From Chloroflexota bacterium (lineage in GTDB: Bacteria; Chloroflexota; UBA6077; FW602-bin22; JAMCYS01): a DNA stretch of 53,878 nucleotides. The position numbers were made by a program, and so were the translations under genes. The notes beneath the pieces are model-generated. The model did no database searches. It was given only the letters and a program-made list of their open reading frames with translations, and had not been told where the DNA came from. Where the stretch lies: NCBI GenBank assembly GCA_023473795.1, contig JAMCYS010000030.1, positions 1-53,878 on the forward strand, written 5' to 3'. This document shows positions 9,254-17,775 of this stretch, one piece after another; position 1 is the stretch's first letter, and every line of letters begins with the position of its first letter.

Positions 9254-10990
9254 ATGCACGACGGCACAAGTCCCGCCTCGGATTCCTTCTTCTCCGAGAC
9301 GGTATCCGACGACGACCTTTGGAGCGCGGCTTTTCTGGACGAGCGCTTCCCGACCCCAGTCAGCCCTCTGGGCTGGTCCCTGATTCGGGACGCCTTCGAA
9401 CGACTGGCCCTGCGTGAGCCTTTGGCCTTCCTGGGACATCCGGAGGCGGAGCGCCTTGGTCGGACTCGTCTTTGGCGCGGCCACCCTTACGTTCCGGTGG
9501 CGGCCCTAGCCAGTATGTACAAGCTACTTCCCGATTGGCTGCTGCCCGATGATGCTCGCCGCTACTTTCCCGAGGGAGACGTGAGCCAGCGCCGTGCGGC
9601 GCCCTATCCTCCCTCCGGGTTCGCCTCGCACCTCTGGCGCGCCGCCCTGGGCACAGTCGTCAGGGAAGCCGGCAACGCCTCGCCCTGGCACAACCACCGG
9701 CGCTGGCGGGCGCTGCGGCAGCAGTTGGAGGACGGGGTAGCGGCGACGGAGGCTAGTCTGGCGCGGGCGCAAACCGAGGCAGACCTGCTGCAGGCAATTG
9801 CCGGATTGCGGGCCGCGAGCGAGCAACTACTCGCAGTGCACCGCTGGAGCTTGACCCATGCCGACCTTTGGTTCAGCGCCCTGCGCCGCCTGGGCCATCG
9901 CTGGTTGGGCCCGAACTGGCAGTCGCTGGTGGTCCGGCTCGTTCGTGGCGCCGAGAATGTGACCGCGGCCCTGGATGGCGAACTGAGGGCCATCGCCCAG
10001 GTGGCGCGGGAGAGCCCCGGGGGGCGGGCTGCCCTGGCCGAGGCGGCCGACTTGGCCGATCTGCAGTTGCGTCTGGTGGCGGTGGCGGAGGGCAATTGCC
10101 TCTGGCAGGGCATCAACCAGTTCCTCAGACGCTACGGTCACCGTTCGTACAGCCTTGATATCTACCATCCGGGCTTCGCCGCGGACCCACGCCAGGTCTA
10201 TACGCTCGTAACGGCGCTCGCGGCCGAGCCGGAGCCCGGCCCGGAGCACGACTTCGAGCCAGCTGATTTGCCGCTGACTTTCTGGCAGAGGCCCTGGTTT
10301 TCGCTGCTGTTGGGCCTGTCTCGACGCTACCTGGCTCTGCGCGAGGAGCAGCGCTTCGTCTGGCAGCGTTTGCTGGCACTAGAGCGGAGCGCCTACCTAC
10401 GTCTGGGAGATCTGCTTCAGGCCCTGGGCCAGCTGGACCAGGGTTTGGACGTGCTCTTTCTCACGGCGGACGAAGTCGAGCGCCTGTGTGCTGAGGACGC
10501 CATGCCTTTGGCTGCTAGGCTAGCCAGAGAACGCCGGTGCGAATTCGAATCACTCACCAACGCCGAATCCTCAGATGCGGGTGAATCGTATACTGCCTTC
10601 TTGCGGGGCAACCTGCCTCTGGCGGTGGCGGCGACTTTGCCTGCCAATACTCTGCGGGGCACGCCTGTGAGCGCGGGCGTGGCCGTGGGTCCGGTACGAG
10701 TAGTTCACCAGGCAAGCGAAATCGGGCTCGTGCGTGGCGGCGAGGTGCTAGTGGCCCCAGGTGTCGATCCTGCCTGGACGCCTGTTTTCGGGAAGATAGT
10801 CGCGCTGGTCACGGAATCGGGCGGCCAGCTGTCGCATCCGGCGGTGGTGGCCAGGGAGTACGGCCTGCCCGCGGTGCTCGCCGTAGCCGGCGCCACCCAC
10901 CGCCTAGCGACCGGCGACACCGTGCGCGTCGACGGCGCCACGGGGACCGTCACGCGGCTGGCGCCGTCGTTGGCGGGGCAAGACGTCTGA
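9254..10990 (+). CDS. PEP-utilising enzyme without ATP-grasp domain
   Basis: A 578-residue protein ending in the swivelling phosphohistidine domain of PEP synthase, PPDK and rifampicin phosphotransferase (about 480-575). The phosphocarrier His is His528 in GGQLSHPAVVAREYG. The first 470 residues are helical and Trp-rich and resemble the linker region seen in rifampicin-phosphotransferase-like proteins. The PEP/pyruvate-binding ATP-grasp domain that should phosphorylate the His is absent here and from the neighbouring genes. It may work with a separate ATP-grasp protein. The ATG at 9254 fits the -10 box at 9240; the longer open frame upstream lies inside glnD. An ACT gene follows by 15 bases. 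Confidence 0.85.
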   Translation: MHDGTSPASDSFFSETVSDDDLWSAAFLDERFPTPVSPLGWSLIRDAFERLALREPLAFLGHPEAERLGRTRLWRGHPYVPVAALASMYKLLPDWLLPDDARRYFPEGDVSQRRAAPYPPSGFASHLWRAALGTVVREAGNASPWHNHRRWRALRQQLEDGVAATEASLARAQTEADLLQAIAGLRAASEQLLAVHRWSLTHADLWFSALRRLGHRWLGPNWQSLVVRLVRGAENVTAALDGELRAIAQVARESPGGRAALAEAADLADLQLRLVAVAEGNCLWQGINQFLRRYGHRSYSLDIYHPGFAADPRQVYTLVTALAAEPEPGPEHDFEPADLPLTFWQRPWFSLLLGLSRRYLALREEQRFVWQRLLALERSAYLRLGDLLQALGQLDQGLDVLFLTADEVERLCAEDAMPLAARLARERRCEFESLTNAESSDAGESYTAFLRGNLPLAVAATLPANTLRGTPVSAGVAVGPVRVVHQASEIGLVRGGEVLVAPGVDPAWTPVFGKIVALVTESGGQLSHPAVVAREYGLPAVLAVAGATHRLATGDTVRVDGATGTVTRLAPSLAGQDV

Positions 10991-11005
10991 GGAAAGGAGC
11001 GGCCG

Positions 11006-11674
11006 TTGGCGGAGAGCGAGGTCGGGCAATTGGCCCTTCTGATCAGCGCCCGGGACGAGCCGGGCACGCTGCAGCAACTGGCCAAAGTCATCGCCGATCA
11101 CAATGTCAACATAACCTATGTCGACACCCCCGAGCGCAACGAGCGCTTTGGCACGGTCTATTTCGAGCTCAACGGCGTGGTCGACGGTGAGGACCTGGTC
11201 GCGGCTCTTCGTGCCCTGCCGGTGGTTGTCGGCATCGAACGGGTGCCGCCCCTGTGGCGCATCTTCGGCAAGCGCATCATCGTCATCGGCGGCGGGGTGC
11301 AGGTGGGTCAGGTAGCCATGGGGGCCGTGAGCGAAGCCGACAGGCACAACATTCGCGGCGAGCGCATTTCGGTGGACACGATCCCGCTCGTCGGCGAGGC
11401 AGAATTGGCGGCGGCGGTGCGCGCCGTGGCGCGCCTGCCTCGGGTCACGGCCCTGGTAATGGCCGGTTCTCTTATGGGTGGCGAGATCACGCGTGCCGTT
11501 AGAGAGGTTCGGGAAAAGGGCATCATGGTCATCTCGCTCAACATGGCGGGCAGCGTTCCTGAGGCCGCGGATCTAGTGGTGAGCGACCCGCTGCAAGCGG
11601 GGGTGATGGCCGTAATGGCCGTGGCCAGTACGGCCAAGTTCGACATCAGTCGGCAGCGCGGCCGACGCTACTAG
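11006..11674 (+). CDS. ACT-domain protein (DUF5612-like)
   Basis: 222 residues. An N-terminal ACT domain (about 6-80; SARDEPGTLQQLAKVIADHNVNI is the glycine-containing ligand turn) is followed by a second alpha/beta domain with the glycine-rich IIVIGGGVQVG (about 91-101). The arrangement resembles the DUF5612 family of predicted amino-acid-binding regulators. The start is TTG, supported by GGAAAGGAG. It lies 15 bases after the PEP-utilising gene and 3 bases before the methyltransferase-like gene, so the three form an operon. The ligand is unknown. Confidence 0.8.
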   Translation: MAESEVGQLALLISARDEPGTLQQLAKVIADHNVNITYVDTPERNERFGTVYFELNGVVDGEDLVAALRALPVVVGIERVPPLWRIFGKRIIVIGGGVQVGQVAMGAVSEADRHNIRGERISVDTIPLVGEAELAAAVRAVARLPRVTALVMAGSLMGGEITRAVREVREKGIMVISLNMAGSVPEAADLVVSDPLQAGVMAVMAVASTAKFDISRQRGRRY

Positions 11675-11677
11675 CCG

Positions 11678-12322
11678 ATGGCCGCTTTGTTCGGCGACGC
11701 CGCGGAGGTGCCCGATTGGCGCACGGGTCCCCGCGTCCAGGTGGTCCAAACCGATGGCCAGCAGGCCCTGGTGGTGGAGGGCGTGGTCCAGTCGGTCGCC
11801 GTCGACGGCCCCGACATCGGCCGAGGCTACTGGCCCGCCCTCCTGCCTGATGCCAAACCCCGCTCGGCGCTGATCCTCGGCCTGGCGGGCGGCACGATCG
11901 TGCACCTTCTGCGGCGACGCTTCGGGCCGCTGCCCATCACCGGCGTAGACGACGACGTCGAAGTCCTGGCGGTGGCGCGCCAACGCTTCTCCCTGGGTCA
12001 AGAACCGGAGCTGCGCGTCGTCGTGGACGACGCTTTCGACTACGTCGCCAACTGCCAGGTTCGCTTCGATTACATTTGCGTCGACCTCTTTCGCGCCGGA
12101 CAGGTGCCCCGCCAGGTCACGGCGACCCCCTTCCTGCGCCAGGCGCGGCGGCTGCTGGAGCCGGGCGGCGCCGCCATCTTCGATCTGGCCCGCGACCGTC
12201 GGGCTCAGGAGCGAATCCACCGCCTCGGCCGGATCTTCCTGGTGGAACGACAGGTGCTTGTTGGCTTGAACGTAGTCGTCCACTGCCGGCCGCCCGTGCG
12301 CCCGGTGCGGGGGGAGGCCTGA
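11678..12322 (+). CDS. Spermidine-synthase-like SAM-binding protein
   Basis: 214 residues with a class-I Rossmann fold of the polyamine-synthase type: motif I LILGLAGGTIVHLL (about 65-78), acidic residues in the next strand (GVDDDVEVLAVAR) and a DDAFDYV..RFDYICVDLF stretch matching the PABS family. It is shorter than true SpeE (about 280) and lacks an obvious N-terminal beta domain and putrescine pocket. A methyltransferase or regulatory homologue is therefore as likely as an aminopropyltransferase. It is the last gene of the 9254-12322 operon. Confidence 0.75.
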   Translation: MAALFGDAAEVPDWRTGPRVQVVQTDGQQALVVEGVVQSVAVDGPDIGRGYWPALLPDAKPRSALILGLAGGTIVHLLRRRFGPLPITGVDDDVEVLAVARQRFSLGQEPELRVVVDDAFDYVANCQVRFDYICVDLFRAGQVPRQVTATPFLRQARRLLEPGGAAIFDLARDRRAQERIHRLGRIFLVERQVLVGLNVVVHCRPPVRPVRGEA

Positions 12323-12400
12323 GAGCCGGCGCTTCGGGGTGAGAACGGCTGCTGCTGAGGCCGAAAAGGGATGTTGTGGGCCCGCAGCCAGGCGGGCGAG

Positions 12401-12430
12401 TTGGCGGCCCTGCACGGATAATGCTATACT
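12401..12430 (+). promoter_or_regulatory. Promoter of the YchF-like gene
   Basis: TTGGCG (12401-12406), an 18-base spacer and TATACT (12425-12430). The predicted transcript starts near 12437 and would include the hairpin at 12451-12480 in its leader. Confidence 0.55.
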
Positions 12431-12450
12431 GTCGGCGGGCTTGTGCGAAG

Positions 12451-12480
12451 AGGCCCGGCGGCCAAGTGCTCGCCGGGCCT
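12451..12480 (+). terminator. GC-rich hairpin: terminator or leader attenuator
   Basis: A perfect 10-bp stem (AGGCCCGGCG and complement) with a 10-nt loop, followed by TTGCTT. It could end transcription from the upstream operon (last stop 12322). Because a promoter lies just before it, it may instead be a terminator inside the 5' leader of the GTPase gene. Confidence 0.6.
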
Positions 12481-12516
12481 TTGCTTGCGCCGAAAGTGTG
12501 CCCTGGGGATGCCAGT

Positions 12517-13593
12517 ATGGAGATCGCCGTCACCGGGCTGCCTGGCTCGGGCAAGAGCACCGTTTTCGCCGCTCTCTCGGGGCGCGCGCTATCCTCCGCC
12601 GAGCAGCCGCGGCGCGGGGATACTCCGCGAGCCGTCGTCAAGGTGCCCGACGCGCGCGTCGAGGCCCTGGCTCAGATGTTCAATCCGCGCAAGGTCACGC
12701 CGGCCGAAGTGCAATACGTCGAGGCCCCGGAACTGACCCACGCCGGGCGCAATACCGAGGGCTGGTCGGCCCTGCTGACCCAGCTGCGCCAAGCCGATGC
12801 CGTGCTACTGGTGGTGCGTGCTTTTGATGAGCCCAGCTACCCCCATCCGGCCGGCAGCGTGGATGTCGCGCGCGATGTGGCCGAAATGCACTCCGAGCTG
12901 CTACTGGCCGACCTGATTACCATCGAGAAGCGCCTAGAGCGGCTGGACAGGGAGTCGCGCGGCGGCGCCAAGCCTCAGCAGGCGCAGGAGCGACAGCTGC
13001 TCTCGCGCTGCAAAGAGCAGCTGGACAAGGGCGAGCCCCTGCGCGGGCTCGATCTGGGGCCGGCAGAGCGTAAGCTGCTCTCTGGCTTCGGCTTCCTCAC
13101 CCTCAAGCCCCTGCTGATGGTCGCCAATACCGGTCCCGAGGGGCTGGGCGGCGGCACGGCAGCCTTAGCCAGCCAGGCGGCGGCACTGCGGGCTTCCTCC
13201 CTGACGCTGGACGGCAAGTTGGAGCGTGAGCTCGTGGAGCTGGCGCCCGAGGAGCAGGCGGAGATGCTGGCGGCGTTCGGGCTGGACGAGCCTGCCCTGG
13301 CTCGGGCCATCCGGGCCTCCTATGCTCTCTTGGACTTGATCTCGTTCTTCACGGTGGGTGAGGACGAGGTCCGCGCTTGGACCGTGCGGCGCGGCGCCAC
13401 CGCCCCCGACGCGGCGGGCGTGATCCACTCCGACCTGCAGCGCGGCTTCATCCGGGCCGAGGTGGTGCCGGCAGCGGACCTGCTTCGGGTCGGCGGCATG
13501 CAGGAGGCCAAGCGCCAGGGCCTGCTGCGCCTGGAGGGCAAGGCCTACGTCGTTCAGGACGGCGACGTAATCTCGGTCTTGTTCAACGTCTAG
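12517..13593 (+). CDS. YchF/Obg-like GTPase homologue with TGS domain
   Basis: 358 residues from ATG 12517. The N-terminal P-loop GLPGSGKST (about 7-15) begins a G domain. The middle has the helical insertion of YchF proteins. The C-terminus (about 285-358) is a TGS-type domain (DLISFFTVGEDEVRAWTVRRG...VQDGDVISVLFNV). Compared with true YchF (GLPNVGKST, DIAGLV, NVDE) it is divergent: the G3 DxxG is replaced by YVEAPEL and the G4-like site reads VANTGPEG. It is probably a paralogue of the ribosome-associated ATPase, with altered or no nucleotide hydrolysis. It stands alone behind its own promoter. Confidence 0.82.
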   Translation: MEIAVTGLPGSGKSTVFAALSGRALSSAEQPRRGDTPRAVVKVPDARVEALAQMFNPRKVTPAEVQYVEAPELTHAGRNTEGWSALLTQLRQADAVLLVVRAFDEPSYPHPAGSVDVARDVAEMHSELLLADLITIEKRLERLDRESRGGAKPQQAQERQLLSRCKEQLDKGEPLRGLDLGPAERKLLSGFGFLTLKPLLMVANTGPEGLGGGTAALASQAAALRASSLTLDGKLERELVELAPEEQAEMLAAFGLDEPALARAIRASYALLDLISFFTVGEDEVRAWTVRRGATAPDAAGVIHSDLQRGFIRAEVVPAADLLRVGGMQEAKRQGLLRLEGKAYVVQDGDVISVLFNV

Positions 13594-13740
13594 CGGCAGC
13601 GCGCCCACCCGCCCGAAAGTCCGGGCAGGCGGGACAGAGACGCGCCCCTACGGACGACGGACCGGCTGGGGGCCAGCCGCCTTGACGTCTACTTCGCTAT
13701 GAGATCAGGAAGCAGGTTGCGGCGTTCCTTAATTGGGCGT

Positions 13741-13769
13741 ACGACACGGGCCTTCCCGGCGACTATAAT
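13741..13769 (+). promoter_or_regulatory. Promoter of the sigma-factor gene
   Basis: A perfect TATAAT lies at 13764-13769 with a weak -35 (ACGACA, 13741-13746) 17 bases upstream. The start point would be about 13776, only a few bases before GTG 13777/ATG 13780. An upstream in-frame ATG at 13768 overlaps the -10 box and is unlikely to be translated. Confidence 0.6.
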
Positions 13770-13779
13770 GCTGAGCGTG

Positions 13780-14382
13780 ATGTCGCAGGAACTGGGTTTG
13801 GCATCAGCAGACGGTGCGGCCGCCAAGGACAGTGACTTTGCGGCTCTGCTGGCGAAGGTGAAGGGCAACGACCGGGCGGCGTTCGGGGAACTCTATCGCC
13901 GCGCGGTGACCCCTGTCTATCGCTACCTGCACGCGCGCACTGGCGACGTGCCCCGGGCGGAGGAGCTGACCCAGGAGGTCTTTCTGGCGGCGCTGGCGGG
14001 CCTGGACGGCTTACGGGCCGCGGACGAGACCCAGTTTCTCGCTTGGCTGTTCCAAATTGCCCGCTACAAGTTGGCCGACCATCTGCGGCGGCGCTACCGG
14101 CGGCCGTCCGAACCTCTGGACGAGGCGAGGGAGTTGCCCGACGGGCAGGCCTCGCTCGAGGACCTGGCCGCCAGTAGGGAGCAGCGGGCGGAATTGCGAC
14201 GAGCCCTCGAGCAGCTCACGCCGGAACAGCGGGAGGTAGTGCTCTACAAGTACGTGCTCGGCTATGACAACGAGCGGACGGGGCGCCTGGTGGGCAAGAA
14301 GGCCAACGCGGTGAATCAGTTGCACCACCGAGCGTTGGCGAGCCTGCAAAGGCTGCTGGCCAAGGCCGGCGTGTCCGGGTGA
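13780..14382 (+). CDS. RNA polymerase sigma factor (sigma-70/ECF-like)
   Basis: 200 residues from ATG 13780 (GTG 13777 is equally possible). Region 2 is at about 35-100 (AFGELYRRAVTPVYRYL...RAEELTQEVFL...WLFQIARYKLADHLRRR) and region 4 at about 135-195 (LEQLTPEQREVVLYKYVLGYDNERTGRLVGKKANAVNQLHHRAL, seen as separate segments). There is no region 1 or 3, as in ECF sigma factors. The next gene starts 6 bases downstream and encodes a membrane DUF5667 protein, its likely partner. The target regulon is unknown. Confidence 0.92.
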   Translation: MSQELGLASADGAAAKDSDFAALLAKVKGNDRAAFGELYRRAVTPVYRYLHARTGDVPRAEELTQEVFLAALAGLDGLRAADETQFLAWLFQIARYKLADHLRRRYRRPSEPLDEARELPDGQASLEDLAASREQRAELRRALEQLTPEQREVVLYKYVLGYDNERTGRLVGKKANAVNQLHHRALASLQRLLAKAGVSG

Positions 14383-14388
14383 TCTAGA

Positions 14389-15162
14389 ATGCAGGAAGAA
14401 GAGAAGTTCGCCGCCGTACTGGACGGATGCTGCCGGCGTTACCGCGCGGGAGAGCCGCTGGCGGGCCTGCTGGCGCAGTACCCGGAGGAGTACAGGGGAG
14501 AACTAGCGCGCCTGGTGCCGATCGGCGAGCGCCTCGCCGAACTGGGGCAGGGCCCCGGCGTGGAGTTCCAGGGGCGCCTGGCAGACACGCTGTCGGCCGC
14601 CTACGCCGATGCCCGGCGGCGTCCTTCCCCGTCCGGCGGCTTCCTGTCCCCACTGTGGCGGACTCTGCGACGGCTGCCCACCGTGGCCGTCCTCGTGGTC
14701 GCGCTCTTGCTCCTGGGGGGCGGCGGCGCGGGCGTGGTCCAGGCTGCCGACGGCAGCCTGCCGGACAGTCCGCTGTACAACGTCAAGGCCGCCCGCGAAT
14801 GGGTGCGCCTGCTGCTGGCCGGCAGCGGCGAGGCCAAGCTCAACGTCTACAATGCCCAAATCGCCGAGCGCACCCGCGAGCTGGAGCGCGCCGTGCGCCT
14901 GAACAAGCCGCGGCGGGTAGTGCTGGCCCTGTCTCTCAGTCTGTCTTACACAGTCGACCGGGCGGTCGATCAGGTGTCGCAACTGCAGGCCCAGGGCAGG
15001 CCCCAGCCGGCGGCCCGGGCGGTCAGCGCCCTGCACAACGCCGAGCGGCAGATCGATGGGCTCTCCGCCGAGGCTTCGCTCCAGGTGCGACCGATACTCC
15101 AGCGCCTCAAGGCCTTTCTGGCCTCACAGGCCGACCGCCTGGCGGTCCCTCCGTCTGTCTAG
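14389..15162 (+). CDS. DUF5667 membrane protein, likely sigma-factor partner
   Basis: 257 residues. A cytosolic N-terminal part (about 1-95) resembles the region that precedes membrane segments in sigma-linked proteins. A single membrane helix follows (about 97-117), then an external helical domain starting with GSLPDSPLYNVKAAREWVRL, characteristic of DUF5667. It overlaps no other gene on its strand and follows the sigma factor by 6 bases. It may be an anti-sigma or a sigma-regulated surface protein; no zinc anti-sigma motif is visible. Its last 4 bases overlap the end of the convergent reductase gene. Confidence 0.82.
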   Translation: MQEEEKFAAVLDGCCRRYRAGEPLAGLLAQYPEEYRGELARLVPIGERLAELGQGPGVEFQGRLADTLSAAYADARRRPSPSGGFLSPLWRTLRRLPTVAVLVVALLLLGGGGAGVVQAADGSLPDSPLYNVKAAREWVRLLLAGSGEAKLNVYNAQIAERTRELERAVRLNKPRRVVLALSLSLSYTVDRAVDQVSQLQAQGRPQPAARAVSALHNAERQIDGLSAEASLQVRPILQRLKAFLASQADRLAVPPSV

Positions 15163-15935
15163 CCGGGAGCGCGGTGCCGCACCCTGTAGCGAAGGAATAG
15201 CTCGCCCTGATAGCCCAGCGCCGACAGTAGGTCCAGCGGGCGCTGCGTGCTCTCCGGCAACTCCCCCGCCACCAACCCCGGCGAGGTCCCACCCAGCAGC
15301 CACGGGGCCAGGGTGAGGAAAACTTCGTCTACCAGACCCTCCGTGAGCAGTTCGGCGTTCAAGCGCGGTCCGCCCTCCACGACCAGCCTGCGGACCCCGT
15401 GTTCGCGATGCAGCAGGCGCAGAGCTTCTGGCAGGTCCACCCCGTTCTCTCCCACCGGCAGCACCCGAGACCGCCCGGCCGCCTGCTCTACCAACCCTGG
15501 CGCTGCCTGCTGGCTGGTGAGAATGAGCGGTACAATATCCGGCGACGGCCTGGCAAAGAGGCGGCGCTGCACGGGCAGGGGCGTGGCCCCGGCGGTGATG
15601 ATGACGACGAGCAACTCTCGGGGCAGGCCTCGCCGCAGGCGGCTGGCCAGCACGTCGGGGGCGAACTGAAAGGGGATTTCCTCGGCTCGCAGGGTGTTGG
15701 CGCCGATCAGCACCGCCTCCGCCGCGGCGCGCACCCGGCGCAACAGCCGGCGGTCGAGGGCGCTGCCTATGCCCCTGGAACTGCCGGCCAGCGCCGTGCG
15801 GCCGTCGATGCTCTGCGCCGTGTTGGTGACGGTGTAGGGTCGGCTGTGCCCCACGGGGAGGGTGAGATCCAGATAGATGTTCGCCGCCTCACCGTCGCTC
15901 AGCGAGCGAACCTCCACTAGGTCCCGTCGGGACAT
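15159..15935 (-). CDS. RibD C-terminal-type (DHFR-fold) reductase
   Basis: 258 residues of the RibD_C/DHFR-like family, which reduces pyrimidine intermediates with NADPH. Recognisable parts are YTVTNTAQSIDGRTA near residue 34, VLIGANTLRAE near 95 and the glycine-rich VVEGGPRLNAELL near 193. There is no deaminase domain, so it is not complete RibD; it may be a stand-alone reductase of riboflavin or a related pathway. AGGAGG lies upstream of ATG 15935. It follows the thiamine-diphosphate enzyme gene on the same strand, separated by a hairpin. Confidence 0.85.
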   Translation of the reverse strand: MSRRDLVEVRSLSDGEAANIYLDLTLPVGHSRPYTVTNTAQSIDGRTALAGSSRGIGSALDRRLLRRVRAAAEAVLIGANTLRAEEIPFQFAPDVLASRLRRGLPRELLVVIITAGATPLPVQRRLFARPSPDIVPLILTSQQAAPGLVEQAAGRSRVLPVGENGVDLPEALRLLHREHGVRRLVVEGGPRLNAELLTEGLVDEVFLTLAPWLLGGTSPGLVAGELPESTQRPLDLLSALGYQGELFLRYRVRHRAPG

Positions 15936-15951
15936 CGGTAGCCTCCTCCAC

Positions 15952-15977
15952 CGGCGACCGGTATCTGCCGGTCGCCG
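15952..15977 (-). terminator. Hairpin between TPP enzyme and reductase genes
   Basis: A perfect 10-bp stem (CGGCGACCGG and complement) with a 6-nt loop in the 65-base gap between two minus-strand genes. No clear T-run follows. It could terminate the upstream gene partially or stabilise the mRNA end. Confidence 0.5.
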
Positions 15978-16000
15978 CCCTGGCCGTGGCGCCCTCTGTC

Positions 16001-17641
16001 CTACCAGTACTTGGAGAAGGTCGGCTCTTCGCGGGTGATGATCTCCAACAGGGCGGGGCGGCTCTCCTGCGTGTACTTGAGCGCCCGCTTGACCGCGGGG
16101 ATGATCTCGTCCGGCTTCTCCACCTTTTCGGCGTAGGCGCCGAGACCCTCGGCTACCTTCGTGTAGTCGCCGCTCAGATAGCGCGTGCCGTACTTCTGCG
16201 TGGCGATCGGCAGGTACTTGTCGTAGCCGCCCAGGCGGGAGTTATTCATCAGGATGGTGAGCGTACCGATCTTGTTCCGCGCCGCCGTCTCGATCTCCAG
16301 GCCGCTCATGCCGAAGGCGGCGTCGCCCATGATGTTGACCACCGTCTTCTCGGGCTTGGCCACTTTGGCGCCCAGGGCCAGCGGCAGGCCGTAGCCAAGG
16401 TGAGTGGACTTGCCCCAGCCGATGTAACTGTTCGGCTCCAGCGCCTGCCAGAACGGCGACATCTGGTCGCGGGGGTTGCCGGCGTCATGGGTGGCGACGG
16501 TGTTTCTCAGGTCGAGGGTAGCCTGGACGTCGCGCATCACCCGATAGGGGCTGATCGGCGTTTCGTCGGCGTCGAGGCGAGGCTGCCACTGGGCCAGCCA
16601 CTCCGCCCGGATGCTCGCCACCTCGCGCACTACCTTGTCGTCGCCCTTCTTGCCATCCCGACCTAGTTGCCGCTTCGCTTCCTCGATGAACTGCTGCAGC
16701 ACCAACTTGGCGTCGCCGAGCAGTGGGTAGGCGGTCGGGTAGTCCTTATTGAAGTCGCGTTCGTCGACGTTCAGCTGAATGCAGGTCTTGCCCCTGGGTA
16801 CCGGCGCGGCGAAGGAGGAGATGGTGAGGCTGGCGCCGATGCCGAAGATCAGGTCGGAATCCACCAGGAAGCGGGCGGCCATCAGTGGGCCGGACAAGCC
16901 GCCGCTACCAAGTGCCAGCGGATGGTCCTCCGGAAAGCCGCTCTTGCCGGGCAGGGTGGTCATCACCGGCACCTGCACCAGCTCCGCGAATTCACGCAGC
17001 TCGTTCCAGGCCTCGGCGTAGAGCACGCCGGCGCCGGCGTGGATCATGGGCTTCTTGGCTGCCAGCAGCGCCTTGAGCGCCGCGCGCATGTCGGCCGGGT
17101 TGGCCATCGACCGCGTGCCCCGCACCGGCCGGTAGGCCAGCGCCGCTTCGTCCACCGGCCCCAGCTGAACGTCCTGCGGCACTTCCAGAATTACCGGGCC
17201 AGGCCGGCCGCTGCGCAGCTGCGCGAAGGCATGGCCCACTAGCTCCGGGATGCGCTGCCCCTGATTGACGCGCGCTGCCCACTTGGACACGTGCTGGTAG
17301 TTCAGCGTGGGGTCGAACGTGGGTAGGAAGCCCAGCCTTTCTTGCCTCTCGCCGCCGGGGAAGGCGAGTATGGGGCTCGAGTCGGCGAAGGCCTGAGCGA
17401 TGCCGCCGAAGGTGTTCTCGGCGCCCGGCCCGTTCTGCACAGCGAGAACGCCAATCCGGCGCCCATTCGTCACCCGCGAGTAGGCGTCGGCCATGCCAAC
17501 TACGGTGCGCTCAGTGCGCGCCATTATCGGCCGGATATCGTACTCCGCAGCCGCTTCGATGATATGGTTGACGGGGAAGCAAAACAGATGCTCCACGCCC
17601 TCGGCTTTAAGCAACTGCGCGATCGCCTGTGCGCCTTTCAT
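16001..17641 (-). CDS. Thiamine-diphosphate enzyme, acetolactate-synthase-like (copy 1)
   Basis: 546 residues with the three domains of the acetolactate synthase/pyruvate oxidase superfamily. The TPP-activating glutamate is Glu44 (ARTERTVVGMADAY). A central FAD/nucleotide-like domain lies at about 185-340. The C-terminal TPP/Mg motif GDAAFGMSGLEIE...LMNN is at about 440-470. The family acts on 2-oxoacids by decarboxylation or carboligation; the substrate is unknown. No ilvH regulatory subunit is near. GGAGG precedes ATG 17641. A paralogue of identical length lies directly upstream, and each has its own promoter. Confidence 0.88.
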   Translation of the reverse strand: MKGAQAIAQLLKAEGVEHLFCFPVNHIIEAAAEYDIRPIMARTERTVVGMADAYSRVTNGRRIGVLAVQNGPGAENTFGGIAQAFADSSPILAFPGGERQERLGFLPTFDPTLNYQHVSKWAARVNQGQRIPELVGHAFAQLRSGRPGPVILEVPQDVQLGPVDEAALAYRPVRGTRSMANPADMRAALKALLAAKKPMIHAGAGVLYAEAWNELREFAELVQVPVMTTLPGKSGFPEDHPLALGSGGLSGPLMAARFLVDSDLIFGIGASLTISSFAAPVPRGKTCIQLNVDERDFNKDYPTAYPLLGDAKLVLQQFIEEAKRQLGRDGKKGDDKVVREVASIRAEWLAQWQPRLDADETPISPYRVMRDVQATLDLRNTVATHDAGNPRDQMSPFWQALEPNSYIGWGKSTHLGYGLPLALGAKVAKPEKTVVNIMGDAAFGMSGLEIETAARNKIGTLTILMNNSRLGGYDKYLPIATQKYGTRYLSGDYTKVAEGLGAYAEKVEKPDEIIPAVKRALKYTQESRPALLEIITREEPTFSKYW

Positions 17642-17734
17642 CCGGTTCCTCCAGAGAGCGAATAACCGGGGGCGTGAGCCTGGGAAGGCGACCTCGCACC
17701 CTGCCCGTTAGGCCCGCTCGCCCCCTTTTCAGGC

Positions 17735-17762
17735 ATCTTAGCACACGACCCATGGCTGTCAA
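17735..17762 (-). promoter_or_regulatory. Promoter of TPP enzyme copy 1
   Basis: On the minus strand a perfect TTGACA (17757-17762), 16 bases, then TAAGAT (17735-17740). It begins just beyond the stop of copy 2, giving copy 1 its own transcription. Confidence 0.75.
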
Positions 17763-17775
17763 GCCACGCCGCTTC

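Noticed and set aside
13768-13770. Upstream ATG as start of the sigma-factor gene
   Set aside because: It overlaps the TATAAT -10 box, so it would lie outside the transcript.
15952-15977. TPP riboswitch near the thiamine-diphosphate enzymes
   Set aside because: The hairpin is downstream of the enzyme gene and lacks the thi-box sequences; no such element is upstream of either copy.
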